64,000 bases of DNA from Roseateles sp. DAIF2 (GTDB lineage: Bacteria; Pseudomonadota; Gammaproteobacteria; Burkholderiales; Burkholderiaceae_C), in NCBI RefSeq assembly GCF_015624425.1, contig NZ_CP049919.1, forward strand, positions 1,860,001 through 1,924,000, given 5' to 3'. The position numbers and the translations under genes are program-made. The first letter of the stretch is position 1; every line of letters begins with the position of its first letter. The notes under the pieces are model-generated. The model did no database searches. It saw nothing but the letters and a program-made list of their open reading frames with translations, and was not told the origin of the DNA. Positions 11,701 through 20,552 of this stretch are shown one piece after another.

Positions 11701-11899
11701 GTGTCCCCCGGCCGCTTCGCGGCCTCCTCCTTGACCTCCGCATCAGGCCCACCCACCCTCCTGCTTGGCGCAGCGTTTGCTTTCTTCGCGAAAACCTTGC
11801 GATGGAGAAGCCGGGATGCGGGCATGCGCAATTGCGCAGGTCAAGGAGGAGGGCCGCGCAAAGCGGCCCGGGGGACACGGAGCAATTGCGCATGCCCGC
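11701..11899. repeat. interlocked inverted-repeat element
   Basis: Arm A is 11701-11737 and its near-complement is 11838-11878, with a few small gaps. Both are G/C-rich and bounded by GTGTCCCCCGG and CCGGGGGACAC. Arm B is 11818-11834 and its exact 17-bp complement is 11883-11899 (GCGGGCATGCGCAATTG). The order A, B, A', B' means the two stems cross instead of nesting. A 14-bp palindrome, TGCGCAATTGCGCA, sits at 11825-11838. No coding capacity is seen. Confidence 0.75.
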
Positions 11900-11971
11900 G
11901 TCGCGGCGCCACCCGATCTGCGCAGGAGGCATCAAGGCCAGGCCGAGACGTCGCGAATCAATGAACAAAAG

Positions 11972-12004
11972 CCAAAGAAAAACGCCCCGGTGGGCCGGGG
12001 CGTT
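11972..12004 (-). terminator. intrinsic terminator of the LPMO gene
   Basis: Read on the minus strand: stem AACGCCCCGG and its complement (10 bp, 4-base loop), followed by TTTTTCTTTGG. It starts 28 bp past the LPMO stop codon. Confidence 0.88.
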
Positions 12005-12031
12005 GGTCATGTTTCGCGGACTACTGAGGGC

Positions 12032-13486
12032 TCAGCGCTGGATCCACGCATCGCGCCAGTGCGAGCCGATGCCCGGCTCGAACTGCGGCGCGTTGGCGGT
12101 CCACTGGGTGCAATAGCCGCTGTTCGGCCAGGCGCGGCATTCGTAGACGCGGCCGTCCTTGGGTTGCTGCACCAGGGTGCCGGGCTTGTAGTCGCGCAGG
12201 CCCTCGGGGAAGCGGTACTGGGCCGGGCCGGGTTGGCTGGTGCCGCCGCCGATCATCAGGTCCAGGGTCTTCTGCACCAGGGCGCCGCTGCCCTTGACCA
12301 CGCCGCGCAGCACCAACTGGTGATGGCCGGGCTGCGGCTGCTGCAGCGGCAGCTGGACCGACTGACCGCTGTTGTTCAGCGCCAGGCTCAGGGTGCCCTT
12401 GGTGCGGCCGGAATGGTCCAGCACGGTGGCGGTGATGTCCATCTCGCCGACCGCGGTCAGCGCGAAGGCCAGGCTCAGCTGGCCGTTGACGATGCTCGGG
12501 CTGCTGTTCAGGCCGTTGATCAGCAGGTCGGCGGCCGGCGCCGGCGCCTTCTCGATCTGCAGCTCGACCCGCTCGATGCCGCTGGCCGGCTGGGCGAACA
12601 CCTCGTTGCGGCCCGGGGCCGGCGCGATGCGGCCGTCGGCGGCGCGCATGCCGGCCTGCAGCAGGCGCGGCTGCTCGGCGTTGATGCGCTGGGCCAGCAG
12701 ATAGGGCCAGCTGTCGCGCAGACCGTCGGCGCTGTTGACGATGCGCAGCCGGGTCTGCAGCTCGCGGCGCTCGCCGCGGGCGTCGAACACGCGGGTCATC
12801 ACCTGGTCGCCGACGCCCAGGTCGGCCGAGGGGTGCAGCACGCCACGCGACTCCCAGCCGGGCAGCGGCGTCGTGGTGCCGCCGCCGTTCTGGAACACCA
12901 CGTCGGCGACGTTGTAGAAGCTCATCGGCGTGTCGCCCACCTCCCAGACCGCCAGGATCACCTGGTAGCCCTGGCGTGCCGGCACCTGGCAGGCATGGGT
13001 CAGCTGCTTGGGCGGCTGGCGCATGCCGCCGTCATGGCTGCAGAAGGGCTGGGCCTCGAAGGACGAGCGGCTCAGGCGCAGGTTCGGGTTCCAGTCCTGG
13101 CGGGTGATGTAGTAGCGGAAGTTGCGCGTGACATGGTTGGCGGTGAAGGTCCAGCTGAAGTTCTGCAGGCCGGCGCTGAGCGGCCGCTTGGTCCAGCGCA
13201 CCGCGCTCTGCTCATCCAGCGCGCCGAACTGGGTCAGGCCGGCGCTGGCGATCTGGCCGTCGGACGGGCCGCGGTCCGGGTAGCCTGAATAGCCCTCCAG
13301 GCTCTGCGGCTCCCATTGGATGGGGCCGCATTGGCTGTTCGTGCCGCCGCGACACAGGAAGCCGCGGGCTTCGGGCTGGGTCAGGTAGCCATGGGCGGCG
13401 GCCCCGAGGGCCAGGCCTTGCCCGAGCAGCGCCAGCGCCAGGGCGCGGCCGAGTTTTCTCGGTTGGTTCGTCTTCGTCGTAGACAT
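12032..13486 (-). CDS. AA10 lytic polysaccharide monooxygenase, GbpA-like
   Basis: Secreted multidomain copper enzyme of 484 residues that probably oxidatively cleaves chitin, or cellulose. The signal peptide ends in GAAA so that His32 (HGYLTQPEAR) becomes the mature N-terminus, as the copper histidine brace requires. The second ligand is likely His118 (FTANHVT). The catalytic domain runs to about residue 220 (VILAVWEVGDTPMSFYNVADVVF). Middle domains resemble those of the GbpA adhesin, and residues about 426-484, rich in Trp and Tyr with two Cys, look like a family 5/12 or 73 chitin-binding module. The start is fixed by AAGGAGAGG at normal spacing. It is monocistronic and divergent from the lipoprotein-export genes. 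Chitin as substrate is inference. Confidence 0.93.
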   Translation of the reverse strand: MSTTKTNQPRKLGRALALALLGQGLALGAAAHGYLTQPEARGFLCRGGTNSQCGPIQWEPQSLEGYSGYPDRGPSDGQIASAGLTQFGALDEQSAVRWTKRPLSAGLQNFSWTFTANHVTRNFRYYITRQDWNPNLRLSRSSFEAQPFCSHDGGMRQPPKQLTHACQVPARQGYQVILAVWEVGDTPMSFYNVADVVFQNGGGTTTPLPGWESRGVLHPSADLGVGDQVMTRVFDARGERRELQTRLRIVNSADGLRDSWPYLLAQRINAEQPRLLQAGMRAADGRIAPAPGRNEVFAQPASGIERVELQIEKAPAPAADLLINGLNSSPSIVNGQLSLAFALTAVGEMDITATVLDHSGRTKGTLSLALNNSGQSVQLPLQQPQPGHHQLVLRGVVKGSGALVQKTLDLMIGGGTSQPGPAQYRFPEGLRDYKPGTLVQQPKDGRVYECRAWPNSGYCTQWTANAPQFEPGIGSHWRDAWIQR

Positions 13487-13665
13487 GCTGATCCTCTCCT
13501 TGTGCGTCGTTCTTGGTCGGTGGGGTGGCTGCGCCTCGCGGCGTGGCTGGGGCGGGATTCTCGGCAGCGCATCGCGGTTTCGGGGCGGCGAACGCAAAGA
13601 CTTACCGCTGCTACGCCCCACTTACCGGGGCTGCGGAAGTTACGCCTCGGTTAGCATCCCGGCCC

Positions 13666-14925
13666 ATGAACTGGCCCTATGAACTGCAGATCGGCTGGCG
13701 CTACACGCGCGCGGGCCGCGGCGGGCGGCGCAACCGCTTCATTTCCTTCATTTCCGGCGTCTCGATGCTGGGCATCGCGCTGGGCGTGGCGGCCCTGATC
13801 ATCGTGCTGTCGGTGATGAACGGCTTCCAGAAGGAGGTGCGCGACCGCATGCTCAGCGTGATCGCCCATGTCGAGCTGATGAGCTACGACGGCCAGGCCC
13901 TGCCGGACTGGCAGGCCACCGCGGCGCGCGCCAAGGAGAACCCGGCGGTGGCCGGGGCCGCGCCCTTTGTCGCGGCGCAGGCGCTGATTGCGCGCGGCGA
14001 GGACATGCGCGGCACCGTGGTGCGCGGCATCGACCCGCAGCAGGAGGCCGAGGTGACGCCGCTGGCGGCCCAGCTGCTGAAGGAGGGCGTCTCGACCCGG
14101 CTCAAGAGCGGCGAATGGGGCATGGTGATCGGTGGCGAGCTGGCGCGCCAGCTGGGCGTGCGCGAGGGCGACAAGCTGACCCTGGTGACGCCGGGCGGCC
14201 AGGTGACGCCGGCCGGCACCGCGCCGCGCCTGAAGAGCTTCAACGTGGTCGGGATCTTCCATGCCGGCCACTATGAGTACGACAGCGGCCTGGTGCTGAT
14301 CCACCTGGACGATGCGGCGCGGCTGTTCCGCGTCGCCGGCCCGAGCGGCGTGCAGCTGAAGCTGGCCGATGTGCAGCAGGCGCGCCGCGTCGGCGAGCAG
14401 CTGGCGCAGAGCCTGGGCCCGGAGATCCGGGTGCGCGACTGGACCCGCACCAACGCCAACTGGTACGACGCGGTGCAGATCGAGAAGCGCCTGATGAGCA
14501 TCATCCTGACCCTGATCGTCGCGGTCGCGGCCTTCAACCTGGTCTCGACCCTGGTGATGACGGTGACCGACAAGCAGTCCGACATCGCGATCCTGCGCAC
14601 CCTGGGCGCGAGCCCGCGCTCGATCATGGGCATCTTCATGGTGCAGGGCGCGGCCTCGGGCGTGATCGGCACGATCTCCGGCGTCGGCCTGGGCCTGCTG
14701 GTGGCCTTCAACATCGATGTGATCGTGCCGGCGATCGAGCGGCTGCTGAACGTCAGCTTCCTGCCGGGCAGCATCTACCTGATCAGCCGCATGCCCAGCG
14801 ACCCGCAGAGCGCCGACATCGTCCCGATCGCAATCACCTCGCTGATCCTGGCCTTCCTGGCCACCCTTTACCCCAGCTGGCGGGCCAGCCGTGTGCAACC
14901 GGCCGAGGCCCTGCGTTATGAGTAA
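13666..14925 (+). CDS. lolC: lipoprotein-releasing ABC transporter permease (LolC/E family)
   Basis: Inner-membrane subunit of 419 residues of the Lol system, which extracts outer-membrane lipoproteins from the inner membrane. The N-terminus [13 protein letters not shown] is typical of LolC/E. There is one transmembrane segment near residue 30, a large periplasmic domain, and three C-terminal transmembrane segments beginning at [21 protein letters not shown]. The FNLVSTLVM and LRTLGASP motifs mark the FtsX-like core. Only one permease gene lies before lolD, so the transporter may use a homodimer (LolF-like) unless a second permease lies elsewhere. It overlaps lolD by 8 bases (ATGAGTAA). Confidence 0.93.
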   Translation: MNWPYELQIGWRYTRAGRGGRRNRFISFISGVSMLGIALGVAALIIVLSVMNGFQKEVRDRMLSVIAHVELMSYDGQALPDWQATAARAKENPAVAGAAPFVAAQALIARGEDMRGTVVRGIDPQQEAEVTPLAAQLLKEGVSTRLKSGEWGMVIGGELARQLGVREGDKLTLVTPGGQVTPAGTAPRLKSFNVVGIFHAGHYEYDSGLVLIHLDDAARLFRVAGPSGVQLKLADVQQARRVGEQLAQSLGPEIRVRDWTRTNANWYDAVQIEKRLMSIILTLIVAVAAFNLVSTLVMTVTDKQSDIAILRTLGASPRSIMGIFMVQGAASGVIGTISGVGLGLLVAFNIDVIVPAIERLLNVSFLPGSIYLISRMPSDPQSADIVPIAITSLILAFLATLYPSWRASRVQPAEALRYE

Positions 14926-15715
14926 ACAAGAACCCCTCGTCCAGTCCTTGCCTGGCCGGTCCCCCGAGGGGACGCCGATGCCTGGGGGGGCTGCCCCCCA
15001 GGCGGATCGGCTCCAGTCGTCCTTGGGGCGGCCCGGCGGACGACCGGATGTCATTCTCGAAGGCTTCGGCCTGACGCGCCGCTTTGCCGAGGGCGGCCTC
15101 GATGTGCAGGTGCTGAAGGGCGTGGACATCCGCGTGCAGCGCGGCCAGACCTGCGCGGTGCTGGGGGCCTCGGGCTCGGGCAAGAGCACGCTGCTGCATC
15201 TGCTGGGCGGGCTGGACCGGCCCTCGTCCGGCAAGGTCACCCTGATGGGGCAGGACCTGGCGGGCCTGGGCGAACCGGCGTTGGGCCGCTGGCGCAACCA
15301 GCACCTGGGTTTCGTCTACCAGTTCCACCACCTGCTGCCGGAGTTCAGCGCGCTGGACAACGTGGCGATGCCGCTGCGGGTGCGGCGCCTGGCCGTGCCC
15401 GAGGCGCGCGAGCAGGCGGCCGCGATGCTGGCCAAGCTGGGCCTGGGCGCGCGCCTGGCGCACCGGCCGGCCGAGCTCTCGGGCGGCGAGCGCCAGCGCG
15501 TCGCGATCGCGCGCGCGCTGGTCACCAAGCCGGCCTGCGTGCTGGCCGACGAGCCGACCGGCAACCTGGACCGCGACACCGCCGACGCGGTGTTCGCGCT
15601 GATGCTGGAGACCGCGCGCGAGCAGGGCACGGCCTTCGTGCTGGTGACCCATGACCAGGGCCTGGCGGCCCGCTGCGAGGCGCAGCTGCGCCTGGTCGGC
15701 GGCGCGCTGCAGTAG
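14918..15715 (+). CDS. lolD: lipoprotein-releasing ABC transporter ATPase LolD
   Basis: ABC ATPase of 265 residues powering lipoprotein release. Seen: Walker [10 protein letters not shown], the LolD-type [15 protein letters not shown]-loop [11 protein letters not shown], signature [15 protein letters not shown], Walker [12 protein letters not shown], and the H-loop VTHDQ. E. coli LolD has 233 residues; the excess is an N-terminal Gly/Pro-rich stretch (about residues 8-43) encoded by a strongly palindromic segment. The start overlaps the permease stop. A downstream start is possible, but no better Shine-Dalgarno sequence is visible. Confidence 0.93.
   Translation: MSKQEPLVQSLPGRSPEGTPMPGGAAPQADRLQSSLGRPGGRPDVILEGFGLTRRFAEGGLDVQVLKGVDIRVQRGQTCAVLGASGSGKSTLLHLLGGLDRPSSGKVTLMGQDLAGLGEPALGRWRNQHLGFVYQFHHLLPEFSALDNVAMPLRVRRLAVPEAREQAAAMLAKLGLGARLAHRPAELSGGERQRVAIARALVTKPACVLADEPTGNLDRDTADAVFALMLETAREQGTAFVLVTHDQGLAARCEAQLRLVGGALQ
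14954..15047. repeat. palindromic segment in frame within lolD
   Basis: A perfect 10-bp hairpin (14980-14989 with 14994-15003, loop GCTG) of GCCTGGGGGG and its complement is flanked by partly complementary outer arms. The left arm contains CCGGTC and CCCCGAGGGGACG; the right arm contains CGTCCTTGGGG and GACCGG. It codes for the extra N-terminal residues of LolD. It resembles coding palindromic insertions known in other bacteria, though no second copy was found here. Confidence 0.65.
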
Positions 15716-15744
15716 TATCTCGGGCCCCGAAGGATTCTTGCCGT

Positions 15745-16608
15745 ATGAGCATCACCACCTCCCGCTTCATCCTCAAGCTCAGCTGCCCCGACCGCGCGGG
15801 CATCGTGCATGCCGTGACCGGCTTCCTGCTGGAGCAGGGCGGCAATATCGTCACCTCGCACCAGCATGGCGATGCGGACCATCAGCGCTTCTTCATGCGC
15901 ATCGAGTTCGAGGCGCCGGGCCAGGCCGAGGGGCTGCGCCAGGCCTTCGCGCCGCTGGGCGAGCAGATGCGGATGGACTGGGAGCTGGTGGCCGGCGCGG
16001 CCAAGACCCGCGTGCTGCTGCTGGTCTCCAAGCTGGGCCATTGCCTGAACGACCTGCTGTTCCGGGTCCAGACCGGCCATCTGCCGATCGAGATCCCGGC
16101 CATCGTCAGCAACCACCGCGACTTCTACCAGCTGGCCGCCTCGCACAACATTCCCTTCCACCATTTCCCGCTGCTGAACAGCACCGAGGAGCAGAAGGCC
16201 GCGCAGGAACGCAAGATCCGCGAGGTGGTGGAGGAGAACCGCATCGACCTGGTGGTGCTGGCGCGCTATATGCAGATCCTGAGCCCCGAGCTCTGCGACT
16301 ACCTGTCGGGCCGCGCGATCAACATCCACCACAGCTTCCTGCCCAGCTTCAAGGGCGCCAAGCCCTACCACCAGGCCTATGAGCGCGGCGTCAAGCTGAT
16401 CGGCGCCACTGCGCATTACGTGACCTCGCATCTGGACGAGGGCCCGATCATCGAGCAGGAGGTGGCGCGCATCGACCACAGCCTGTCGCCGGAGCAGCTG
16501 GTGGCGATCGGCCGCGATGTCGAATGCGTGACCCTGGCGCGCGCGATCCAGTGGCATGCCGAGCACCGCGTGCTGCTGAACGGCCACCGCACGGTGGTGT
16601 TCCGCTAG
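15745..16608 (+). CDS. purU: formyltetrahydrofolate deformylase
   Basis: PurU hydrolyses 10-formyl-THF to formate and THF, balancing one-carbon pools with purine synthesis. 287 residues. The N-terminal ACT domain is visible (FILKLSCPDRAGIVHAV, residues 7-85). The C-terminal formyltransferase domain carries INIHHSFLPSFKGAKPYHQA and the catalytic Asp in HLDEGPIIEQE. Start ATG with GAAGGA about 10 bp upstream. It lies 29 bp after lolD and 6 bp before tatD, so it is probably cotranscribed. Confidence 0.96.
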   Translation: MSITTSRFILKLSCPDRAGIVHAVTGFLLEQGGNIVTSHQHGDADHQRFFMRIEFEAPGQAEGLRQAFAPLGEQMRMDWELVAGAAKTRVLLLVSKLGHCLNDLLFRVQTGHLPIEIPAIVSNHRDFYQLAASHNIPFHHFPLLNSTEEQKAAQERKIREVVEENRIDLVVLARYMQILSPELCDYLSGRAINIHHSFLPSFKGAKPYHQAYERGVKLIGATAHYVTSHLDEGPIIEQEVARIDHSLSPEQLVAIGRDVECVTLARAIQWHAEHRVLLNGHRTVVFR

Positions 16609-16614
16609 CGGGCC

Positions 16615-17427
16615 ATGTGGATCGACAGCCACTGCCACCTGGACGCGCCGGAGTTCGACGCGGACCGGAGCGAGGTGGTGGCGCGCGCCCGCGCCGCGGG
16701 CGTGACGCAGATCGTGATCCCCTCGGTCGGCGCCTTCGACTTCGAGGCCGCGCGCAGCCTGGCGCACGAGCATGGCTTTGCCTACGCGCTGGGCATCCAT
16801 CCGCTCTATGTGATGCGGGCCAGCGAGGCAGACCTCCAGACCCTGGCCGGCCTGCTGGAGCAGCACCGCGAGGATCCGCGCCTGGTCGCGATCGGCGAGA
16901 TCGGTCTGGACTTCTTCGTGCCCGGCCTGGACGCGGCGCGCCAGGAGTTCTTCTACATGGAGCAGCTGAAGCTGGCGCGCCGCTTCGGGCTGCCGGTGAT
17001 CCTGCATGTGCGCAAGAGCGCGGACCAGCTGCTGCGCGGCCTGCGCCGTGTCGAGGTGGCCGGCGGCATCGCCCACGCCTTCAACGGCAGCCGGCAGCAG
17101 GCCGAGGCCTTCGTCGCGATGGGCTTCAAGCTGGGCTTCGGCGGCACGCTCACCTACGAGCGCTCGCTGCAGATCCGCCGCCTGGCGGCGGAGCTGCCCG
17201 AGAGCGCGCTGGTGCTGGAGACCGACGCGCCGGACATTCCGCCGCATTGGCTCTACGCGACCGCCGCCGAGCGCGAAGCCGGCCGGACCCAGGGCCGCAA
17301 CGAGCCGGCCGAGCTGCCGCGCATCGCCGCCAGCCTGGCCGCGCTGCGCGGCTGGACGCTGGCGCAGGCGGCGGCCATCACCGGCGCCAACGCGCGGGCG
17401 GCGCTGCCGCGGCTGGCTCATGTCTGA
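16615..17427 (+). CDS. TatD-family metal-dependent hydrolase/DNase
   Basis: TIM-barrel amidohydrolase-type nuclease of 270 residues. Metal ligands are readable: HCH in IDSHCHLDAPEFD at the N-terminus, Glu in AIGEIGLDFF, His in PVILHVRKS, a later His in GIAHAFNGS, and Asp in LETDAPDIPP. TatD/YcfH proteins are 3'-5' exonucleases linked to DNA repair or RNA quality control. It follows purU by 6 bp and overlaps the glycosylase start by 8 bases (ATGTCTGA). The neighbouring glycosylase fits a DNA-repair role. Confidence 0.93.
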   Translation: MWIDSHCHLDAPEFDADRSEVVARARAAGVTQIVIPSVGAFDFEAARSLAHEHGFAYALGIHPLYVMRASEADLQTLAGLLEQHREDPRLVAIGEIGLDFFVPGLDAARQEFFYMEQLKLARRFGLPVILHVRKSADQLLRGLRRVEVAGGIAHAFNGSRQQAEAFVAMGFKLGFGGTLTYERSLQIRRLAAELPESALVLETDAPDIPPHWLYATAAEREAGRTQGRNEPAELPRIAASLAALRGWTLAQAAAITGANARAALPRLAHV

Positions 17428-17944
17428 ACCGGTCGGCTTGGCCACGGCGCGGCAGCAAGGCCTGGCGCCAATCTGGGCGCCGGACGCACGCCTGCTGCTG
17501 CTGGGCAGCTTCCCCAGCGTCGCCTCCTTGGCCTCGCAGCAGTATTACGGCCATCCGCGCAACCAGTTCTGGCCGCTGCTCTCGGCGCTCTGGGGTCAGG
17601 ACTTGCGCGCGCTGGGCTACGAGGAGCGATTGGCCTTTGCGCGTTCGCGCGGGCTGGCGATCTGGGATGTCTACGCGGCCTGCGAGCGCGAGGGCAGCCT
17701 GGACAGCGCGATCCGCGCCGCCGAGCCGAACGATCTGCTGGGCCTGGCCGCGCAGATGCCGGGGCTGCAGGCGGTGGCGCACAACGGCGGCGAGTCGGCG
17801 CGCAATATCAGGGTGACGCAGACCCTGGGTCTGCCGGTGTACCGCCTGCCGTCCAGCAGCCCGGCCAATGCCAGCTGGTCCTTCGAGCGCAAGCTGGCGG
17901 CCTGGCGGGAGGTGTTCGCGCGCCATGGTCTACTCGCGCCATGA
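17420..17944 (+). CDS. DNA-deoxyinosine (hypoxanthine) glycosylase, UDG superfamily
   Basis: 174-residue member of the uracil-DNA glycosylase superfamily. The motif LLLGSFPSVASLASQQYYGHPRNQFWPLL is diagnostic of the hypoxanthine-DNA glycosylase group, and the late SSSPAN motif matches the DNA-intercalating loop region. It is expected to excise deoxyinosine, produced by adenine deamination, from DNA. The start codon overlaps the tatD stop and its own stop overlaps the next start (ATGA), so translation is likely coupled. Confidence 0.9.
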   Translation: MSEPVGLATARQQGLAPIWAPDARLLLLGSFPSVASLASQQYYGHPRNQFWPLLSALWGQDLRALGYEERLAFARSRGLAIWDVYAACEREGSLDSAIRAAEPNDLLGLAAQMPGLQAVAHNGGESARNIRVTQTLGLPVYRLPSSSPANASWSFERKLAAWREVFARHGLLAP

Positions 17945-18744
17945 GCAAGAAGCAGAACAAGAAACCCGACTGGATTCCCGCGACCCTGAGCGAATACGAC
18001 GGCGTGCGCTTCCTGCACCTGGACTCGATCTGGGTGCAGGGCGCGATGCGCATCAGGAAGCCCCAGCAGCTGGAGCTGGAATATGTGCAGCGCATGATGG
18101 CCTGGCTGCTGTGGCGCGACACGGCCGCGCTGCGCGAGGGCCATGTGGCGCAGCTGGGCCTGGGCGCGGCGGCGCTGACCCGCTTCAGCCACAAGGTGCT
18201 GCGCATGCCGCACACCACGGCGGTGGAGATCAACCCGACCGTGATTGCCGCCTGCCGCAGCTGGTTCCACCTGCCGGAGGACGACGCGCGCCTGAGCGTG
18301 GTCAATGCCGATGCCGGCGCCTGGATCGCCGACCCGCAGCGGCTGCAGAGCCTGGCGGTGCTGAATGTCGACCTCTACGACCATGACGCCGCCTCGCCGG
18401 TGCTGGACGACGAGGCCTTCTACGCCGCCTGCCGCGGCGCGCTGGAGGAGGGCGGCTTGATGACCGTCAACCTGTTCGGCCGTGCGGCCAGCTTCGCGCG
18501 CAGCGCCACCCGCATCGCCCGCGTGTTCGGCAGCGACCAGGTCTGGAGCCTGGCGCCGACCAAGGAGGGCAACACCATCGTCGTCGCGGCGCGCGGCGTC
18601 GCGGTGCCGGAGCGCGAGGAGCTCGAGCGGCGTGCGGCTAACATCGAGTCGCAGTATCAATTGCCGGCACGCAAATGGCTGCGCCTGGTGCGGCCGCTGC
18701 CGATGAGCATCATCAACCAGCTTCACAGCGAGTCGCAGACATGA
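17941..18744 (+). CDS. spermidine-synthase-like methyltransferase-fold protein
   Basis: 267-residue Rossmann-fold protein resembling polyamine aminopropyltransferases. Seen: GLGAAALTRFSHKVL (nucleotide-binding loop), TTAVEINPTVIAACRSWF (acidic end of strand 2), VVNADAGAWI, and VLNVDLYDHDAASPVLDDEAFY (active-site-like loop). It lacks the N-terminal beta-domain of full spermidine synthases and has a lysine-rich start. Aminopropyl transfer is therefore uncertain; many such proteins are annotated only as spermidine-synthase-like. It overlaps the glycosylase by 4 bases and ends 3 bases before the GspE-like ATPase ATG. Confidence 0.8.
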   Translation: MSKKQNKKPDWIPATLSEYDGVRFLHLDSIWVQGAMRIRKPQQLELEYVQRMMAWLLWRDTAALREGHVAQLGLGAAALTRFSHKVLRMPHTTAVEINPTVIAACRSWFHLPEDDARLSVVNADAGAWIADPQRLQSLAVLNVDLYDHDAASPVLDDEAFYAACRGALEEGGLMTVNLFGRAASFARSATRIARVFGSDQVWSLAPTKEGNTIVVAARGVAVPEREELERRAANIESQYQLPARKWLRLVRPLPMSIINQLHSESQT

Positions 18745-20552
18745 GCGCCAGCAGCAGCCACCACAAGACCAGCCACCACCCCGCGGCGGCACCGGCCAGG
18801 CCGGAGGGGCGGCTGGAGTGGCGCGGCCTGCTGCGCTGGATGCAGGAGGACGGCCTGATCGACGCCGAGCAGGCCAAGGCGATGGAGGCCCGCTTCGCGG
18901 CCGGCGATTCCTCGCTGCACCCGCTGGTGCGCCTGGGGCGCGCCGGCCTGAGCCGCGCCGACAACGGCAAGCCGCTGGACGTGGACCAGCTCAGCGAATG
19001 GCTGGCGGCCCGCGCCAAGCTGCCCTATCTGCGCATCGATCCGCTGAAGGTCGACGTGGGCCGGGTCTCGGACATCATGTCGGTCGGCTATGCCGAGGCC
19101 AAGCGTTGCCTGCCGGTGCAGGTGGGGCTGACCGAGGTGACGATCGCGACCTCCGAGCCCTTCGACACGAGCTGGGTGGCGCAGATCGCGTCGCATGCGC
19201 GCAAGCCGATCAAGCTGGTGGTGGCGAACCCGCTGGAGATCGCGCGCTTCACCACCGAGTTCTTCACCCTGGCCCGCTCGGTGCGCGCCGCGGCCAAGGC
19301 CGGCGAGGTGACGCAGATCGCCAGCTTCGAGCAGCTGGTCGAGCTGGGCAAGAGCAACAAGCAGCTCGATGCCAACGACCAGGGCGTGGTGCAGGTGGTG
19401 GACTGGCTGTGGCAATACGCCTTCGATCAGCGCGCCAGCGACATCCATCTGGAGCCGCGCCGCGACATGGGCGTGATCCGCTTTCGCATCGACGGCGTGC
19501 TGCACACCGTCTACCAGCTGCCGCCTTCGGTGATGAGCGCGATGACCTCGCGCATCAAGCTCTTGGGCCGCATGGACGTGGTGGAGCGCCGCCGCCCGCT
19601 GGACGGCCGCATCAAGACCCGCAACCCGGCCGGCGAGGAGGTGGAAATGCGCCTCTCGACCCTGCCCACCGCCTTCGGCGAGAAGATGGTGATGCGGATC
19701 TTCGATCCGGACACCGCGGTGAAGAATCTGGACCAGCTGGGCTTCTCCGGCCATGACGCGGAGCGCTGGACCAAGCTGACCGCGCAGGCGCACGGCATCA
19801 TCCTGGTGACCGGCCCGACCGGCAGCGGCAAGACCTCGACGCTCTATTCGACCCTGAAGCGCCTGGCGACCGAGGAGGTCAACGTCACGACGATCGAGGA
19901 CCCGATCGAGATGATCGAGCCGGCCTTCAACCAGACCCAGGTGCAGGCGGCGCTGGACCTGGGCTTCGCCGAAGGCCTGCGTGCGCTGATGCGCCAGGAT
20001 CCGGACATCATCATGGTCGGCGAGATCCGCGACCTGGAGACCGCCGAGATGGCGATCCAGGCGGCGCTGACCGGCCACCTGGTGTTCAGCACCCTGCACA
20101 CCAACGACGCGGCCTCGGCGATCACGCGCCTGACCGACCTGGGCGTGCCGCCCTACCTGATCACCGCCACCGTGATCGGCGTGCTGGCGCAGCGCCTGGT
20201 GCGCACCCTGTGCCCGGCCTGCAAGCAGCCCGACCCGGAGCTGACGCGCGAGGGGCTGAACGAGATGTTCAAGCCCTGGCGCATGAGCGGCGGAGTCAAG
20301 CCCTACAAACCGGTCGGCTGCCTGGACTGCCGCAATACCGGCTACCGCGGCCGCGCCGGCCTGTTCGAGCTGCTGACCGTCAGCGAGGCGGCCAAGGGCG
20401 CGATCCATCCGACGCCGGACATCAGCGCGCTGCGCCGCCAGGCGATGCAGGAAGGGCTGCGCCCGCTGCGCCTGGCCGGCGCGATGAAGGTGGCCGCGGG
20501 CCTGACCACGCTGGACGAGGTGCTGCGCAGCACGCCGCAGTGGGAGTCCTGA
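18741..20552 (+). CDS. GspE/PilB-type secretion or pilus assembly ATPase
   Basis: 603-residue hexameric ATPase family member. The N-terminal T2SSE_N-like domain is in residues 40-190; the catalytic core has FDQRASDIHLEP, Walker A GPTGSGKTS, the Asp box with ATEEVNVTTIEDPIE, Walker B DIIMVGEIRD, and the His box STLHTNDA. A tetracysteine zinc site (CPAC, then CLDC) marks the GspE/PilB subfamily rather than PilT. It would drive type II secretion or type IV pilus extension. No other gsp or pil gene is in this window, so the machine it serves cannot be named. Its start overlaps the previous stop by 4 bases, and MSASSSHHKTSHH is His-rich. Confidence 0.92.
   Translation: MSASSSHHKTSHHPAAAPARPEGRLEWRGLLRWMQEDGLIDAEQAKAMEARFAAGDSSLHPLVRLGRAGLSRADNGKPLDVDQLSEWLAARAKLPYLRIDPLKVDVGRVSDIMSVGYAEAKRCLPVQVGLTEVTIATSEPFDTSWVAQIASHARKPIKLVVANPLEIARFTTEFFTLARSVRAAAKAGEVTQIASFEQLVELGKSNKQLDANDQGVVQVVDWLWQYAFDQRASDIHLEPRRDMGVIRFRIDGVLHTVYQLPPSVMSAMTSRIKLLGRMDVVERRRPLDGRIKTRNPAGEEVEMRLSTLPTAFGEKMVMRIFDPDTAVKNLDQLGFSGHDAERWTKLTAQAHGIILVTGPTGSGKTSTLYSTLKRLATEEVNVTTIEDPIEMIEPAFNQTQVQAALDLGFAEGLRALMRQDPDIIMVGEIRDLETAEMAIQAALTGHLVFSTLHTNDAASAITRLTDLGVPPYLITATVIGVLAQRLVRTLCPACKQPDPELTREGLNEMFKPWRMSGGVKPYKPVGCLDCRNTGYRGRAGLFELLTVSEAAKGAIHPTPDISALRRQAMQEGLRPLRLAGAMKVAAGLTTLDEVLRSTPQWES

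Larger units (their letters stand above)
11541..12031. other. 491-bp gene-free gap rich in inverted repeats
   Basis: No credible gene is seen. The gap lies between the start of the minus-strand binding-protein gene and the stop of the minus-strand LPMO gene. It must hold the promoter of the former, holds the terminator of the latter, and carries an unusual pair of interlocked inverted repeats (listed separately). Confidence 0.7.
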
